DNA of 64,000 bases from Pseudochelatococcus sp047501465 (GCF_047501465.1 NZ_JAZDRL010000002.1:434001-498000), one strand, 5' to 3'; shown: positions 43,176 through 52,975, numbered from the stretch's first letter. Notes: generated from the sequence alone by a model not told the origin. A program made the numbers and translations.

Positions 43176-43571
43176 GGTCCGTCTCCACTCGGTCACTGCT
43201 CCAGCGAAAGCTGCCAGAGCGTCATCATGCGTTCATATAGGCGCGGAGCGAACAAAAAGTAAGCGGTATTCGCTTCATTTGTTTGATAGCCCCGAACCGT
43301 CCCATCAAGCCGTTTCGTTGCTCTTACTAAAGCAACTGTCACGGTAGTTAATCAGAGCGCATCCATTCTTCAATGGGCACCGCTCGGACATTCCATGCAA
43401 TCATGGAGATACCTGGCGATCAATAGCAAGAAAGCCTGTCCCCTATGACCTCAGCGCAAGCAAGATAAGGGCTATGAAAGACACCTACCTCGCTTACCAG
43501 CAAATACATTGTCGGTTGACTTGTCAATCCATTGAAAAAACAGGATGTTTCTCAACCGACAATAAGCTTTC
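43176..43571. other. clpP-clpX intergenic region with a stem-loop after clpP
   Basis: An inverted repeat TGTCGGTTGA (43510-43519) and TCAACCGACA (43552-43561) lies just past the clpP stop on the minus strand. It lacks a good T run, so it may act as a weak terminator or protect the 3' end. Nothing else is recognised; the clpX promoter must be near 43200-43300. Confidence 0.45.
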
Positions 43572-44195
43572 TTAGCCCTCGACTTCCGAGCGCTTCGCGT
43601 GCACCTGATCAATAAGGCCAAACTCCTTTGCCGCATCAGCGGTCATGAAGTTATCGCGCTCAAGCGCCGCCTCAATGTCCGCGATGTCACGACCAGTGTG
43701 CTTCACGTAGATTTCATTCAGCCGGCGCTTCAGCGCCTCGATCTCACGCGCGTGGATCAGAATATCGGTTGCCTGCCCCTGGAAGCCACCAGAAGGCTGA
43801 TGCACCATGATTCGCGCGTTCGGCAGCGCAAAACGTTGACCTGGCTCACCAGCTGCCAGCAAAAGCGAACCCATTGATGCAGCCTGCCCGATGCAAAGCG
43901 TCGTAACGGGGCTGCGAATAAACTGCATCGTGTCGTAGATCGACAGACCAGATGTCACCACGCCACCGGGGGAATTAATGTAGAAGCTGATTTCCTTCTT
44001 TGGATTTTCCGCTTCCAGAAATAGCAGCTGCGCCACAACGAGCGAGGCTGAATGATCTTCTACCGGGCCGGTGAGAAAAATAATCCGCTCGCGCAAAAGA
44101 CGCGAGAAAATATCGAACGCGCGCTCGCCACGGTTGGACTGCTCAACCACCATCGGAACGAGCGTGCTGTTGTAAACCTCAAACGGATCTCTCAT
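43572..44195 (-). CDS. clpP: ATP-dependent Clp protease proteolytic subunit ClpP
   Basis: This 207-residue subunit assembles as a 14-mer chamber. The catalytic serine lies in GQAASMGS and the histidine in MVHQPSGG; the aspartate follows near HTGRD. The start MRDPFEVYNSTLVPMV matches alphaproteobacterial ClpP; the frame runs on to 44237. It works with ClpX encoded downstream and stands downstream of tig. Confidence 0.97.
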   Translation of the reverse strand: MRDPFEVYNSTLVPMVVEQSNRGERAFDIFSRLLRERIIFLTGPVEDHSASLVVAQLLFLEAENPKKEISFYINSPGGVVTSGLSIYDTMQFIRSPVTTLCIGQAASMGSLLLAAGEPGQRFALPNARIMVHQPSGGFQGQATDILIHAREIEALKRRLNEIYVKHTGRDIADIEAALERDNFMTADAAKEFGLIDQVHAKRSEVEG

Positions 44196-44357
44196 CACTG
44201 ACCAAGCCTTGATTGGAGTGCACGCCAAAAGGCGCACAGCAGATTTTCTACGTGCGTGTCTCGGACCTATAGCGCCGGATGCGAATCTTCAAGGTCTATA
44301 CAGCTCAATAAATTTGAACTGCCAAACATCACTAACGCATTCATACGCCACAGACAG

Positions 44358-44395
44358 AAAGAGCGCGATTCGCCTTGTTTTCAGCGAATCACGCT
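44358..44395 (-). terminator. Terminator downstream of tig
   Basis: GAGCGxGATTCGC pairs with GCGAATCxCGCTC around a ten-base loop. On the minus strand a TTTCTGTCT tail follows. It lies about 80 bases after the tig stop. Confidence 0.65.
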
Positions 44396-44474
44396 CCTTC
44401 ATAGCATCATAAGCTGTCGTGGCGACAGCCAAGCCGGTCACCACCCACAACAGGAGCAACATCGGCCTCGGAAA

Positions 44475-45989
44475 TTAGCCCTCTGCGGCCTCAGCCTTAG
44501 CAGCCTTGGCCTTGCTGGCCTTCGGTGCGGCCTTTGCCTCAGCCTTGGCTTCACCAGCGTCCTTGCCTTCGTCAGCAACGGCATCTTCTGCCTTTGCCTT
44601 CTTTGCACGAGCTTTGGTTGCCTTTGGCTTTGCAGCCTTACCATCAGCAGCTTCTTCGTCATCAGCGAAGAGCTCTTCACGGGTAACGGTCTTATCCGTC
44701 ACCTTTGCCTGCGCGAGCAGGTGATCGACAACCTTCTCCTCAAAGATTGGCGCGCGAATCTCGGCCAATGCCTGCGGATTCTTGCTGTAGAAGTCCCAAA
44801 CCATCTTTTCCTGGCCAGGGAACTGACGTGCACGCTCGACAACGCCACGGCTGACTTCGTCATCCGTCACAGTAACACCAGCACGATCGCCGACTTCTGC
44901 AAGCACCAGACCAAGGCGCACGCGGCGCTCTGCAATCTTGCGGTATTCAGCTTTCGAAGCCTCTTCAGTGGTGCCTTCGTCTTCGAAAGAACGACCAGCC
45001 TGCTTAAGATCAGCAACAACCTGCTGCCAAACGCCAGCAAACTCCTGTTCAACCAAGCTCGGAGGCAGGTCGAAGTCATATTGTGCATCGAGAGCATCGA
45101 GCAGCAGCTTCTTCACCTTACGGCGAGCCTGCAGCGTGAAATCACGCTCCATCGAGCCACGAATCACATTCTTCAGAGCATCGAGCGAATCAAAACCAAT
45201 GGTCTTGGCAAGCTCGTCATTAATCTCAACTTCACCAGGTGCCTCAACGCCCTTGACGGTAACGGCGAAGCTCGCCTCCTTACCAGCCAGGTGCGAAGCC
45301 TGATAGTTCTCCGGGAATGAGGTCACAACCGTGCGCTCTTCGCCGCTCTTGGCACCGATCAGCTGATCCTCGAAACCAGGAATGAAGGTGTTCGAACCAA
45401 TCTCGACGCGGATATCCTGGCTGGAGCCACCATCAAAAGGCGTACCATCAATCGAGCCAACGAAATCAATCAGGACGCGATCGCCCTTTGCAGCTGCACC
45501 TTTTTTCTCCTTGAAGGGGCGGCTTTCGCTTGCAACACGTGCAATCGCTTCGTCCACTTCAGAAGCTGGCACTTCTGCCACTTCGCGCTCAAGCTCAACG
45601 CCTTCAAGCGACTTCAGCTCAAACGTTGGCAGCAATTCCACAGCCACGCTGTAGGCAAGGTCACGCTTGGCAGCAATGATGCCTTCGATCTCTTCCTTAT
45701 CTTCCGGCAGCACTACCTTTGGCTCGCCAGCAAGACGCAGGGAATTATCTTCAATGATCTTGCGATTCGCTTCATTGATGGTGTTCTGCACCACTTCGGC
45801 CATTACCGACTGGCCGTAAAGGCGACGCAGGTGCGCAACCGGAACCTTGCCGGGGCGGAAGCCGTTGATGCGCACGCGGTCCTTAAGACCAGCAAGCTCG
45901 CTCGACAGCTTGGTTTCCAGTTCTGTGGCGGGTACCACCACTTTGAACTCGCGTTTCAAACCCTGTGAAAGAGTCTCGGTCGCCTGCAT
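44475..45989 (-). CDS. tig: Trigger factor, with long Ala/Lys/Glu-rich C-terminal tail
   Basis: This ribosome-associated chaperone and prolyl isomerase has 504 residues, compared with 432 in E. coli. The ribosome-binding motif is in GFRPGKVP (near residue 46), and the FKBP-type domain includes DRVLIDFVGSIDGTPFDGG and the GxSxxIRVEIGSNTFIPGFEDQL run. The last 60 or so residues are a low-complexity Ala/Lys/Glu tail seen in many alphaproteobacteria. The start at 45989 (MQATETLSQG) is the family start. It lies just downstream of tRNA-Leu on the same strand. Confidence 0.96.
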   Translation of the reverse strand: MQATETLSQGLKREFKVVVPATELETKLSSELAGLKDRVRINGFRPGKVPVAHLRRLYGQSVMAEVVQNTINEANRKIIEDNSLRLAGEPKVVLPEDKEEIEGIIAAKRDLAYSVAVELLPTFELKSLEGVELEREVAEVPASEVDEAIARVASESRPFKEKKGAAAKGDRVLIDFVGSIDGTPFDGGSSQDIRVEIGSNTFIPGFEDQLIGAKSGEERTVVTSFPENYQASHLAGKEASFAVTVKGVEAPGEVEINDELAKTIGFDSLDALKNVIRGSMERDFTLQARRKVKKLLLDALDAQYDFDLPPSLVEQEFAGVWQQVVADLKQAGRSFEDEGTTEEASKAEYRKIAERRVRLGLVLAEVGDRAGVTVTDDEVSRGVVERARQFPGQEKMVWDFYSKNPQALAEIRAPIFEEKVVDHLLAQAKVTDKTVTREELFADDEEAADGKAAKPKATKARAKKAKAEDAVADEGKDAGEAKAEAKAAPKASKAKAAKAEAAEG

Positions 45990-46035
45990 GGTACAGCTTC
46001 TCAATCTAGTTCGCGTTCAAAATACTTTTGGAGCC

Positions 46036-46120
<85 letters not shown>

Positions 46121-46308
46121 TACTCAGAGGCTCGCCAAGAGCGCTCCCCTAACTCCAGAGCGGCTCTATATCATGGCTGCCAGCTAATGCAGCAAAAAAA
46201 TGACGGTTCATCCAATTCTTCATCACTCGATTCATGCAACCAGAGGATGTATGAATGGGGATAAGTCGCATCAGGACGCTCTTCAACAGCAAGGATAACA
46301 AAGGCAAA

Positions 46309-47739
46309 ATGACCACTAATCCTTTGCAAAATAATGATCTTTTATCATTCGTCGATCGCCGGCAGATACTTACCGGACTTATTGGTTTGAGCATTGCAAG
46401 TTCTGGTGTGGAACATGCCTGGGCACAAGCTGGAAGTGCCCCTTCATCCACAGGCACACCATCAATACTCACTGCAGGCGATTCGGTGCACGCTCAAGAT
46501 AGCGCTTTGCCCTCCGTGCGGCTGTGGACCTACAATCAGACATTCCCCGGCCCTCTTCTGCGCATTCGGCAAGGTGATACGCTCAATCTTCGCCTGAAGA
46601 ATGAGCTTTCCCAGCCAACATCCCTGCATTGGCACGGCATACGAATCGCCAATGTAATGGACGGCGTGGCGGGCCTTACCCAACAAGGGCTCGCACCTGG
46701 CGAGACATCTGAAATCGCCTTCATAGCACGCAATGCAGGCACTTATCTCTATCGCCCGCTTGTGCCTGAATACGCGGCAGAGCAGACGGAACGCGGCCTC
46801 GCGGGTGTCTTTATCGTGGATGAGGCAGAGCCGATTTATCCCGATGATGTAGTGCTGCTGCTGGATGACGTTGCTCTTAATGATGAAGGACAAGTGCGGA
46901 CTGACTTTGGGGCACCTGCTGACATCGGCCTTGGAGGACGATTGGGAAATCGGCTCTTGATCAATGGCCGCACAACACCTGAAACATTGACGCGCCCCCC
47001 CGGCCAACGCGTCCGCATACGGATTGCCAACATCGCCAACGCGCGCGTTTTGACGCTGCGTTTTGATGATCTCACCACCCACGTCATTGCAGCCGACGGG
47101 CTGCCTGTCGATGCACCCTTCCCGCCGGCACGTAATAGCCTCACGATTGCGCCAGGAGGACGCGTCGATGTGGTCATCGATACACCAGCCAAAGGATCGT
47201 CCGGCAAAATACTTGCTCAAATCGGCGATGGCCTGCCCTTGCTCACTCTTACCGGCGAGGGGACGCCTGCCAAAGAACAGCCAGGGCCTATCACCGCACT
47301 GCCCACAACCGATCTGCCAAATGCGATCGATCTCGCCGGTGCGCGCCGTATAGAGATCGCCATCAGCGGCGGTCTTGATCCTTCAGCGCTACCTGAACGC
47401 GCTAAAGATCCAGCACGTGTATGGCATCTTGGCGGCTTAGCATGGATAGATGCAGCGGAGCACCCGCTCTTTAAGGTCGCATCAGGTACACCTGTCGTGC
47501 TTACGCTGGAGAATCAGACACCATTTCTGCAAGTGCTGCATCTTCATGGACATCATGCACGCCAACTTCATAAGCTCGATGATGGCTGGGAGCCCTATTG
47601 GCTCGACACAATTGCGATTCCTGCAGCGCAGACGGTCCGCATAGCCTTTCTTGCTGATAACCCGGGTCGCTGGATGATCGGATCCACAATCCTTGAGCGT
47701 CTGGGCACAGGACTGGCAGGCTGGTTTGAGGTGACTTAA
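46309..47739 (+). CDS. Multicopper-oxidase-like Tat-exported protein lacking copper ligands
   Basis: This 476-residue, three-cupredoxin-domain protein has a Tat signal (DRRQILTGLIGLSIA, cleavage after AWAQA near 41). The first copper motif HWHG is at 107-110 and a later HLHGHHARQL is present. However, the second motif is YRPL instead of YHxH, and the usual C-terminal HCHxxxHxxxGM is replaced by MIGSTILERLGTGL. The whole protein contains no cysteine, so no type 1 copper centre can form. It may be a structural, SufI/FtsP-like relative rather than an oxidase. The start is the ATG at 46309; a longer frame begins at 46255. Its stop overlaps the convergent nnr gene by four bases. Confidence 0.8.
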   Translation: MTTNPLQNNDLLSFVDRRQILTGLIGLSIASSGVEHAWAQAGSAPSSTGTPSILTAGDSVHAQDSALPSVRLWTYNQTFPGPLLRIRQGDTLNLRLKNELSQPTSLHWHGIRIANVMDGVAGLTQQGLAPGETSEIAFIARNAGTYLYRPLVPEYAAEQTERGLAGVFIVDEAEPIYPDDVVLLLDDVALNDEGQVRTDFGAPADIGLGGRLGNRLLINGRTTPETLTRPPGQRVRIRIANIANARVLTLRFDDLTTHVIAADGLPVDAPFPPARNSLTIAPGGRVDVVIDTPAKGSSGKILAQIGDGLPLLTLTGEGTPAKEQPGPITALPTTDLPNAIDLAGARRIEIAISGGLDPSALPERAKDPARVWHLGGLAWIDAAEHPLFKVASGTPVVLTLENQTPFLQVLHLHGHHARQLHKLDDGWEPYWLDTIAIPAAQTVRIAFLADNPGRWMIGSTILERLGTGLAGWFEVT

Positions 47740-49244
47740 ACACCTCGCTTTATTAACCCCTTCAGCACTTGCGGCATAAGCTCGGGCAGGTCTTCTGCGA
47801 TCAGCCCGGCTCCCGCCAACTGCCCCGCAGCACCATGAAGCCAAACGGCCACACGCGCTGCCTCATAGGTTTCCAGCCCCTGCGCCAACAGCCCAGTGAT
47901 CAAGCCGGTGAGCACATCGCCAGATCCTGCAGTCGCTAACCAGGGCGAGCCGTTGTCATTAATTGCTGCCCGCCCATCCGGTGCGGCAATGATTGTATCA
48001 GCACCCTTCAGCACAACCACAGCACCAACGCGTCGTGCAGCCAGCTGAGCACGAACCAGCTTTGATGAGGCATTAAGAATTTCAGCCTCATTGGCGAAAA
48101 GGCGCGCGAACTCACCTTCATGCGGCGTCAACACCACGCCTTTTGACAGCGACAGTTCAATAGCGGCACGAAAGGCATCAATATTGCCAGAAAAGCTGGT
48201 CAACGCATCAGCATCCAGCACTAAAGCGCGTACAGAGGCGCCGGCAGCACGCACGCGCTCTACAGTGTCTTCTCCAACCCCGCAACCTGGCCCCATGGCC
48301 AGCGCATTGAACCGAGTATCCGTCAATATCTCAGAGAGTGCAGCTGCATTATCAACCTCACGCAGCATGATAGCTGTTAAATGGGCTGCGTTCTCTGCCA
48401 ATGCATCTTGAGGCGACGCGACTGTCACCAAACCTGCACCAACCCGTAGAGCCGCGCGCGCCGTAAGCCTGGCTGCCCCCGTATGCATCGTCGGACCAGA
48501 GATGATCAACGCATGCCCGCGGCCATATTTATGCGCTGTCACAGGAGGATCGATCAGCCTCTTCACCAGCGAATCGGGAGAATTGACCGCAAGCCCTGCC
48601 GATAACTCCTTAGCCACCGCACTGCTGATTCCAATATCCTCAACCTGCAACTGCCCACAATGTGCACGGCCGGGATAGAGCAAATGGCCCGGTTTCGGGC
48701 TCACGAAAGTCACTGTAATGTCAGCTTTCACAGCCTGCCCGCGAATCGCACCGCTATCGCCATCAATTCCCGATGGGATATCAACCGCAATAACCGGCGC
48801 CGCACTCGCATTGATGCGCCCAATCAGCGCCTGAACATCCGGTGCAAGATCACGATCAAGTCCCGCTCCGAAAAGCGCATCGATGATCACAATGGCATCG
48901 TCCAGCACCACCTTATCCATAGGCAGCACATCACCCGACCAGTCGTCGGCCGCTTCAGCCGCATCGCCTTTTAGCGTCTCAATTGTGCCCAGCAGCACCA
49001 ACCGAACCGAAAAACCCTTCGCTGCCAGAACCCGCGCTGCCACGAAGCCATCGCCACCATTGTTGCCGGGCCCGCAAAGAACGACGATCACACCATCTTT
49101 CTGCGCACTGGCGTGAGCCTGCCGTGCTGCCCACTCCGCAACAGCATGGCCAGCACGCTGCATAAGCGTGTATCCTGATGTGCCTGCAATAATCGTACGT
49201 GAATCTGCTTCACGCATCTGGCTCGTGGTTAGCAGAAAACCCAT
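47736..49244 (-). CDS. nnr: Bifunctional NAD(P)H-hydrate epimerase / ADP-dependent dehydratase
   Basis: This 502-residue fusion repairs hydrated NAD(P)H. The N-terminal YjeF epimerase domain (to about 215) shows VLCGPGNNGGDGFVAARVL, and the C-terminal ribokinase-like dehydratase shows LTPHEGEFARLF and GSGDVLTGLI. Both are cytoplasmic activities. The order of domains and the length match E. coli Nnr (515). It ends within the stop codon of the multicopper-oxidase-like gene on the other strand. Confidence 0.95.
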   Translation of the reverse strand: MGFLLTTSQMREADSRTIIAGTSGYTLMQRAGHAVAEWAARQAHASAQKDGVIVVLCGPGNNGGDGFVAARVLAAKGFSVRLVLLGTIETLKGDAAEAADDWSGDVLPMDKVVLDDAIVIIDALFGAGLDRDLAPDVQALIGRINASAAPVIAVDIPSGIDGDSGAIRGQAVKADITVTFVSPKPGHLLYPGRAHCGQLQVEDIGISSAVAKELSAGLAVNSPDSLVKRLIDPPVTAHKYGRGHALIISGPTMHTGAARLTARAALRVGAGLVTVASPQDALAENAAHLTAIMLREVDNAAALSEILTDTRFNALAMGPGCGVGEDTVERVRAAGASVRALVLDADALTSFSGNIDAFRAAIELSLSKGVVLTPHEGEFARLFANEAEILNASSKLVRAQLAARRVGAVVVLKGADTIIAAPDGRAAINDNGSPWLATAGSGDVLTGLITGLLAQGLETYEAARVAVWLHGAAGQLAGAGLIAEDLPELMPQVLKGLIKRGV

Positions 49245-49616
49245 TGTCCATTCCTCACCGATGCCTTGTTATGTCGCACTTATTTTCAATGATGAAACCT
49301 GGCGCATGATCCATGCGTTCCAATCAAATATTGGTTAGAAAAATGCTTGCACCCATCGCTCTTGGTACCCGCAGGATATCATCAACGCCACAAAAGCAAT
49401 CACGACGCTGCGTCAGATAGCCACTCAATGCCTGATTTTCGTTTCTAGCCGCCTGGCGTTTGGCACTTGCCTAATATATAGGCAGTCTTTGCTTTAATTC
49501 TGGGCAAACATCAGGGATAGCAATTATTTTGGACGTGTCGAGGCGATAATTTTGATGCTAATCATCATCAGCGGCTTACGGCAAGAACGTCGCACAGGTT
49601 ACGGGAGGCTTCCGGC
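49245..49616. other. nnr-glnB divergent intergenic region
   Basis: These 372 bases contain the candidate nitrogen-regulation elements listed separately. I see no RNA gene or ORF. The glnB ribosome site GGGAGG lies about nine bases before its ATG. Confidence 0.5.
49468..49544 (+). promoter_or_regulatory. Possible NtrC box and sigma-54 promoter upstream of glnB
   Basis: TGCCTA-N5-TAGGCA (49468-49484) has the 6-5-6 geometry of NtrC sites (TGCACC-N5-GGTGCA). About 50 bases later, TTGGAC...GGC (GG at 49531-49532, GC at 49543-49544, ten bases between) is a weak -24/-12 pair. It is known that glnB-glnA is nitrogen-regulated in rhizobia; both sites deviate from consensus. Confidence 0.3.
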
Positions 49617-49955
49617 ATGAAAAAGATCGAGGCGATCATCAAACCCTTCAAGCTCGATGAGGTGAAGGAGGCGCTGCAGGAAGTTGGACTGCAAGGGATT
49701 ACCGTAATCGAGGCCAAAGGCTTCGGCCGTCAGAAAGGCCATACCGAGCTCTACCGCGGTGCAGAGTACGTGGTCGACTTCCTTCCCAAGGTAAAAATCG
49801 AAATCGTCCTTGGGGATGAGATGGTTGATCGCGCTGTGGAGGCTATCCGCAAGGCTGCCGCCACTGGCCGCATCGGAGATGGCAAGATTTTTATATCCAG
49901 TGTTGAGGAAGTCATTCGTATCCGTACTGGCGAAACGGGCACGGACGCAATCTGA
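49617..49955 (+). CDS. glnB: Nitrogen regulatory protein P-II
   Basis: This 112-residue trimeric signal protein senses 2-oxoglutarate and ATP/ADP and is uridylylated under nitrogen limitation. The T-loop carries tyrosine 51 (RGAEYVVDFLPK), the uridylylation site, and the C-terminal signature GDGKIFISSVEEVIRIRTGE is complete. It precedes glnA by 160 bases on the same strand, the standard alphaproteobacterial glnBA arrangement, so it acts on glutamine synthetase regulation. Confidence 0.96.
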   Translation: MKKIEAIIKPFKLDEVKEALQEVGLQGITVIEAKGFGRQKGHTELYRGAEYVVDFLPKVKIEIVLGDEMVDRAVEAIRKAAATGRIGDGKIFISSVEEVIRIRTGETGTDAI

Positions 49956-50115
49956 TCAGGGCCAGGGGGCCCTTATATGTGCACGGCTGGAGTGCCGCGA
50001 CGGATGCTTGCCTCCGCACCGGCGCCCTAATGATACCCTTTCCGTCCGGCAATTTCAGGCATTTTGCCCAATTGCCAATGATATCGACATCAAAACCAAC
50101 CAAGGAAAGTTACTC

Positions 50116-51525
50116 ATGACGACCGCTCAGGATGTCCTCAAGCTTATTAAGGACAACGACATCCGTTATGTCGACCTTCGCTTTACTGATCCGCGCGGCA
50201 AGTGGCAGCATGTCACGTTTGACGTGACGATGGTCGACGAAGAGTTTTTTTCCGAAGGCACGATGTTCGATGGCTCATCCATCGCTGGCTGGAAGGCGAT
50301 TAACGAATCCGACATGCTACTGATGCCTGATCCATCAACGGCACAGCTGGACCCCTTCTTCTCCGCCTCAACGCTTTCCATCGTCTGCGATGTGCTTGAA
50401 CCAACGACGGGCGAGCCCTATGAGCGCGATCCCCGTGGCATCGCCAAGAAAACTGAAGCCTATTTGAAGTCCACCGGTATCGGTGACACGCTGTTCGTAG
50501 GGCCTGAAGCTGAGTTCTTCATTTTCGACGATGTGAAGTTCAAGTCAGATCCTTACAACACCGGCTTCAAGCTGGATGCCGCTGAGTTGCCTACCAACGG
50601 TGATACCTCTTACGAGGGTGGCAACCTCGGTCATCGCATACCCGTTAAGGGCGGTTACTTCCCTGTGCCACCGCTTGATGCGAGCCAGGATATCCGCGGT
50701 GAGATGCTTGCATCGATCGCAGCAATGGGCGTAGCTGTCGAAAAGCACCACCACGAAGTAGCCTCGGCACAGCACGAGCTTGGCATCAAGTTCTCGACTT
50801 TGGTTGGCACCGCTGATGCAATGCAGATCTACAAGTACTGCATCCATAATGTTGCTGCGAGCTACGGCAAGACGGCAACCTTCATGCCAAAGCCTGTTTA
50901 TGGCGATAACGGCTCGGGCATGCATGTGCATCAGTCGATCTGGAAGGACGGCAAGCCGCTGTTCGCCGGCAACAAATATGCCGACCTCAGCCAGGAATGC
51001 TTGTGGTACATCGGCGGCATCATCAAGCACGCAAAAGCGCTAAACGCATTCACCAACCCTTCGACGAACTCTTACAAGCGTCTTGTGCCTGGCTTTGAAG
51101 CACCTGTGCTGCTGGCTTACTCGTCACGCAATCGTTCGGCATCATGCCGTATTCCATGGACGACCAACCCCAAGGCAAAGCGTCTTGAGGTTCGCTTCCC
51201 CGATCCGACCGCAAACCCATATCTTGCTTTCTCGGCATTAGCGCTTGCGGGCATCGACGGCATCCTGAACAAGATCGATCCGGGTGAGGCAATGGACAAG
51301 GATCTTTACGATCTGCCTCCACGCGAGCTGAAGCAGATTCCAACCGTATCGGCAAGCCTGCGCGAAGCACTACAGGAACTGGACAAGGACCGCGCCTTCC
51401 TCAAAGCTGGCGGCGTGTTCACCGACGGTTTCATCGATTCCTTCATTGAATTGAAGATGCAGGAAGTTATTCGCTTCGAACACACACCGCATCCGGTTGA
51501 GTTCGATATGTACTACTCGGTCTAA
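50116..51525 (+). CDS. glnA: Glutamine synthetase type I
   Basis: The enzyme has 469 residues, the normal GSI length. Signatures include FDGSSIAGW near residue 50, the metal-site region GPEAEFFIFDD, the ATP-site block KPVYGDNGSGMH, and the adenylylation tyrosine in LYDLPP near 398. It condenses ammonium with glutamate. AAGGAAAG lies six bases before the ATG at 50116. It shares the operon with glnB and is followed by a clear terminator. Confidence 0.97.
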   Translation: MTTAQDVLKLIKDNDIRYVDLRFTDPRGKWQHVTFDVTMVDEEFFSEGTMFDGSSIAGWKAINESDMLLMPDPSTAQLDPFFSASTLSIVCDVLEPTTGEPYERDPRGIAKKTEAYLKSTGIGDTLFVGPEAEFFIFDDVKFKSDPYNTGFKLDAAELPTNGDTSYEGGNLGHRIPVKGGYFPVPPLDASQDIRGEMLASIAAMGVAVEKHHHEVASAQHELGIKFSTLVGTADAMQIYKYCIHNVAASYGKTATFMPKPVYGDNGSGMHVHQSIWKDGKPLFAGNKYADLSQECLWYIGGIIKHAKALNAFTNPSTNSYKRLVPGFEAPVLLAYSSRNRSASCRIPWTTNPKAKRLEVRFPDPTANPYLAFSALALAGIDGILNKIDPGEAMDKDLYDLPPRELKQIPTVSASLREALQELDKDRAFLKAGGVFTDGFIDSFIELKMQEVIRFEHTPHPVEFDMYYSV

Positions 51526-51555
51526 ATCGGCCGATATACGTAAAGAATGAGCAGA

Positions 51556-51592
51556 AATGCCTCGGTGGTCACTGGATCTCCGAGGCATTTTG
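51556..51592 (+). terminator. Rho-independent terminator of glnA
   Basis: AATGCCTCGG pairs with CCGAGGCATT around a 14-base loop, followed by TTGTT, about 30 bases after the glnA stop. Confidence 0.85.
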
Positions 51593-51716
51593 TTAAACGA
51601 ACTAGGAAGGAAGAAAACAAATATCGCTTCCATCCAATCGCCCAATAAAACACTGCCAATTATTATTTTGCTTTAGCATGAATAAACAGCATCCCCGTTT
51701 TCGGTGATATTCATGC

Positions 51717-51748
51717 AATAAAAAAGGGCACCGCACAGGTGCCCTTTT
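51717..51748 (-). terminator. Rho-independent terminator of rplM-rpsI
   Basis: AAAAGGGCACC pairs with GGTGCCCTTTT around a short loop. On the minus strand the stem is followed by a T run (A run at 51719-51725). Confidence 0.88.
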
Positions 51749-51795
51749 GATTCTTGCAATAGCATCCTCCCACATGTGGAGGATAGCTCTTGATA

Positions 51796-52281
51796 TTAGC
51801 GCTTCGAGAACTGGAACGAACGACGTGCTTTTGCACGGCCGTACTTCTTACGCTCAACCGTACGGCTGTCGCGCGTCAGGAAGCCACCCTTCTTGAGCGG
51901 TCCACGAAGTTCTGGCTCGAAATGCGTCAGCGCCTTTGACAAGCCATGACGCACCGCGCCTGCCTGACCGGAAAGACCACCACCAGCAACTGTCACAGTG
52001 ATGTCGAACTGACCGTCACGGTTCACAAGCGCAAGCGGCTGACGCAGAATCATGCGCAGCACAGGACGAGCAAAATACGTCTCGACCGTACGACCGTTAA
52101 TGATGATCTTGCCTGAACCAGGCTTGATCCAAACGCGAGCGATAGCGTCCTTACGCTTGCCGGTCGCATAAGCGCGCCCCTGAGCGTCGACCTTCTTTTC
52201 GTAGCGAGGTGCTTCAGGAGCATCGCTCACAACGGCTGCGATCTGACCGAGATCAGCAAGGCTCTGGATAGTATCGGACAT
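51796..52281 (-). CDS. rpsI: Small ribosomal subunit protein uS9
   Basis: This 161-residue protein is longer than E. coli S9 (130) by an N-terminal extension common in alphaproteobacteria. The core has ATGKRKDAIARVWIKPGSG and the C-terminal RKKYGRAKARRSFQFSKR, whose final SKR tail reaches the P-site tRNA. It follows rplM by two bases in one operon. Confidence 0.97.
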   Translation of the reverse strand: MSDTIQSLADLGQIAAVVSDAPEAPRYEKKVDAQGRAYATGKRKDAIARVWIKPGSGKIIINGRTVETYFARPVLRMILRQPLALVNRDGQFDITVTVAGGGLSGQAGAVRHGLSKALTHFEPELRGPLKKGGFLTRDSRTVERKKYGRAKARRSFQFSKR

Positions 52282-52283
52282 GA

Positions 52284-52748
52284 TCAGACGCTCCTCACGT
52301 TCTTGCGGTTGAGGGCGGCAACATCAAGTGCCACTGGCTGCTGCGCCTCATGCGGATGCTCCGCACCGGCGTAAACACGCAGATTACCCATCTGGCGACG
52401 ACCAAGAGGGCCGCGCGGAATCATGCGCTCAACGGCCTTCTCGACAACGCGCTCAGGAAAACGGCCTTCGAGGATGAACTTTGCAGTCCGCTCCTTGATA
52501 CCGCCGGGGAAACCCGTGTGGTGGTAATAACGCTTGTCTTCACGCTTGTTACCGGTGAAGTGCACCTTCTCCGCATTGATGACAATGACGTTGTCGCCAT
52601 CATCAACGTGGGGCGTGAAAGTGGGCTTGTGCTTGCCGCGCAGACGAAGAGCAATGAGCGTAGCGAGACGGCCAACCACCAGGTCGGTCGCATCGATGAT
52701 CACCCATTTCTTTTCGACTTCGGCTGGCTTTGCCGAGAAAGTCTTCAT
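52284..52748 (-). CDS. rplM: Large ribosomal subunit protein uL13
   Basis: This 154-residue protein has the normal alphaproteobacterial length. The signatures WVIIDATDLVVGRLA, RGKHKPTFTPHVDDGD and GMIPRGPLGRRQMGNLRVY-type motif (here ERMIPRGPLGRRQ) are present. It is the first gene of the rplM-rpsI operon. Confidence 0.97.
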   Translation of the reverse strand: MKTFSAKPAEVEKKWVIIDATDLVVGRLATLIALRLRGKHKPTFTPHVDDGDNVIVINAEKVHFTGNKREDKRYYHHTGFPGGIKERTAKFILEGRFPERVVEKAVERMIPRGPLGRRQMGNLRVYAGAEHPHEAQQPVALDVAALNRKNVRSV

Positions 52749-52975
52749 GTTGGATCTTCTTCACGTTCAGGACTCTCAAACCCGGTATTCCGACACGCGG
52801 CCCCGAACGAGAGCAAAAAATGAAACGAGTCACCTGCTGCAAAAGCAGATGCCACGTGATGGCAGATGACTAAGCTACTGATATCGCTCTGTCAAGGGAC
52901 ATATATTTTTCTGAATCTTATAATATCATTATAAATCAATATCTTATTAATTGTGGTATTATTTTACCGCATTCT

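Noticed and set aside
44256..45320. 354-codon plus-strand ORF opposite tig
   Set aside because: Shadow of the trigger factor gene; low-complexity Ser/Leu-rich translation and no ribosome site.
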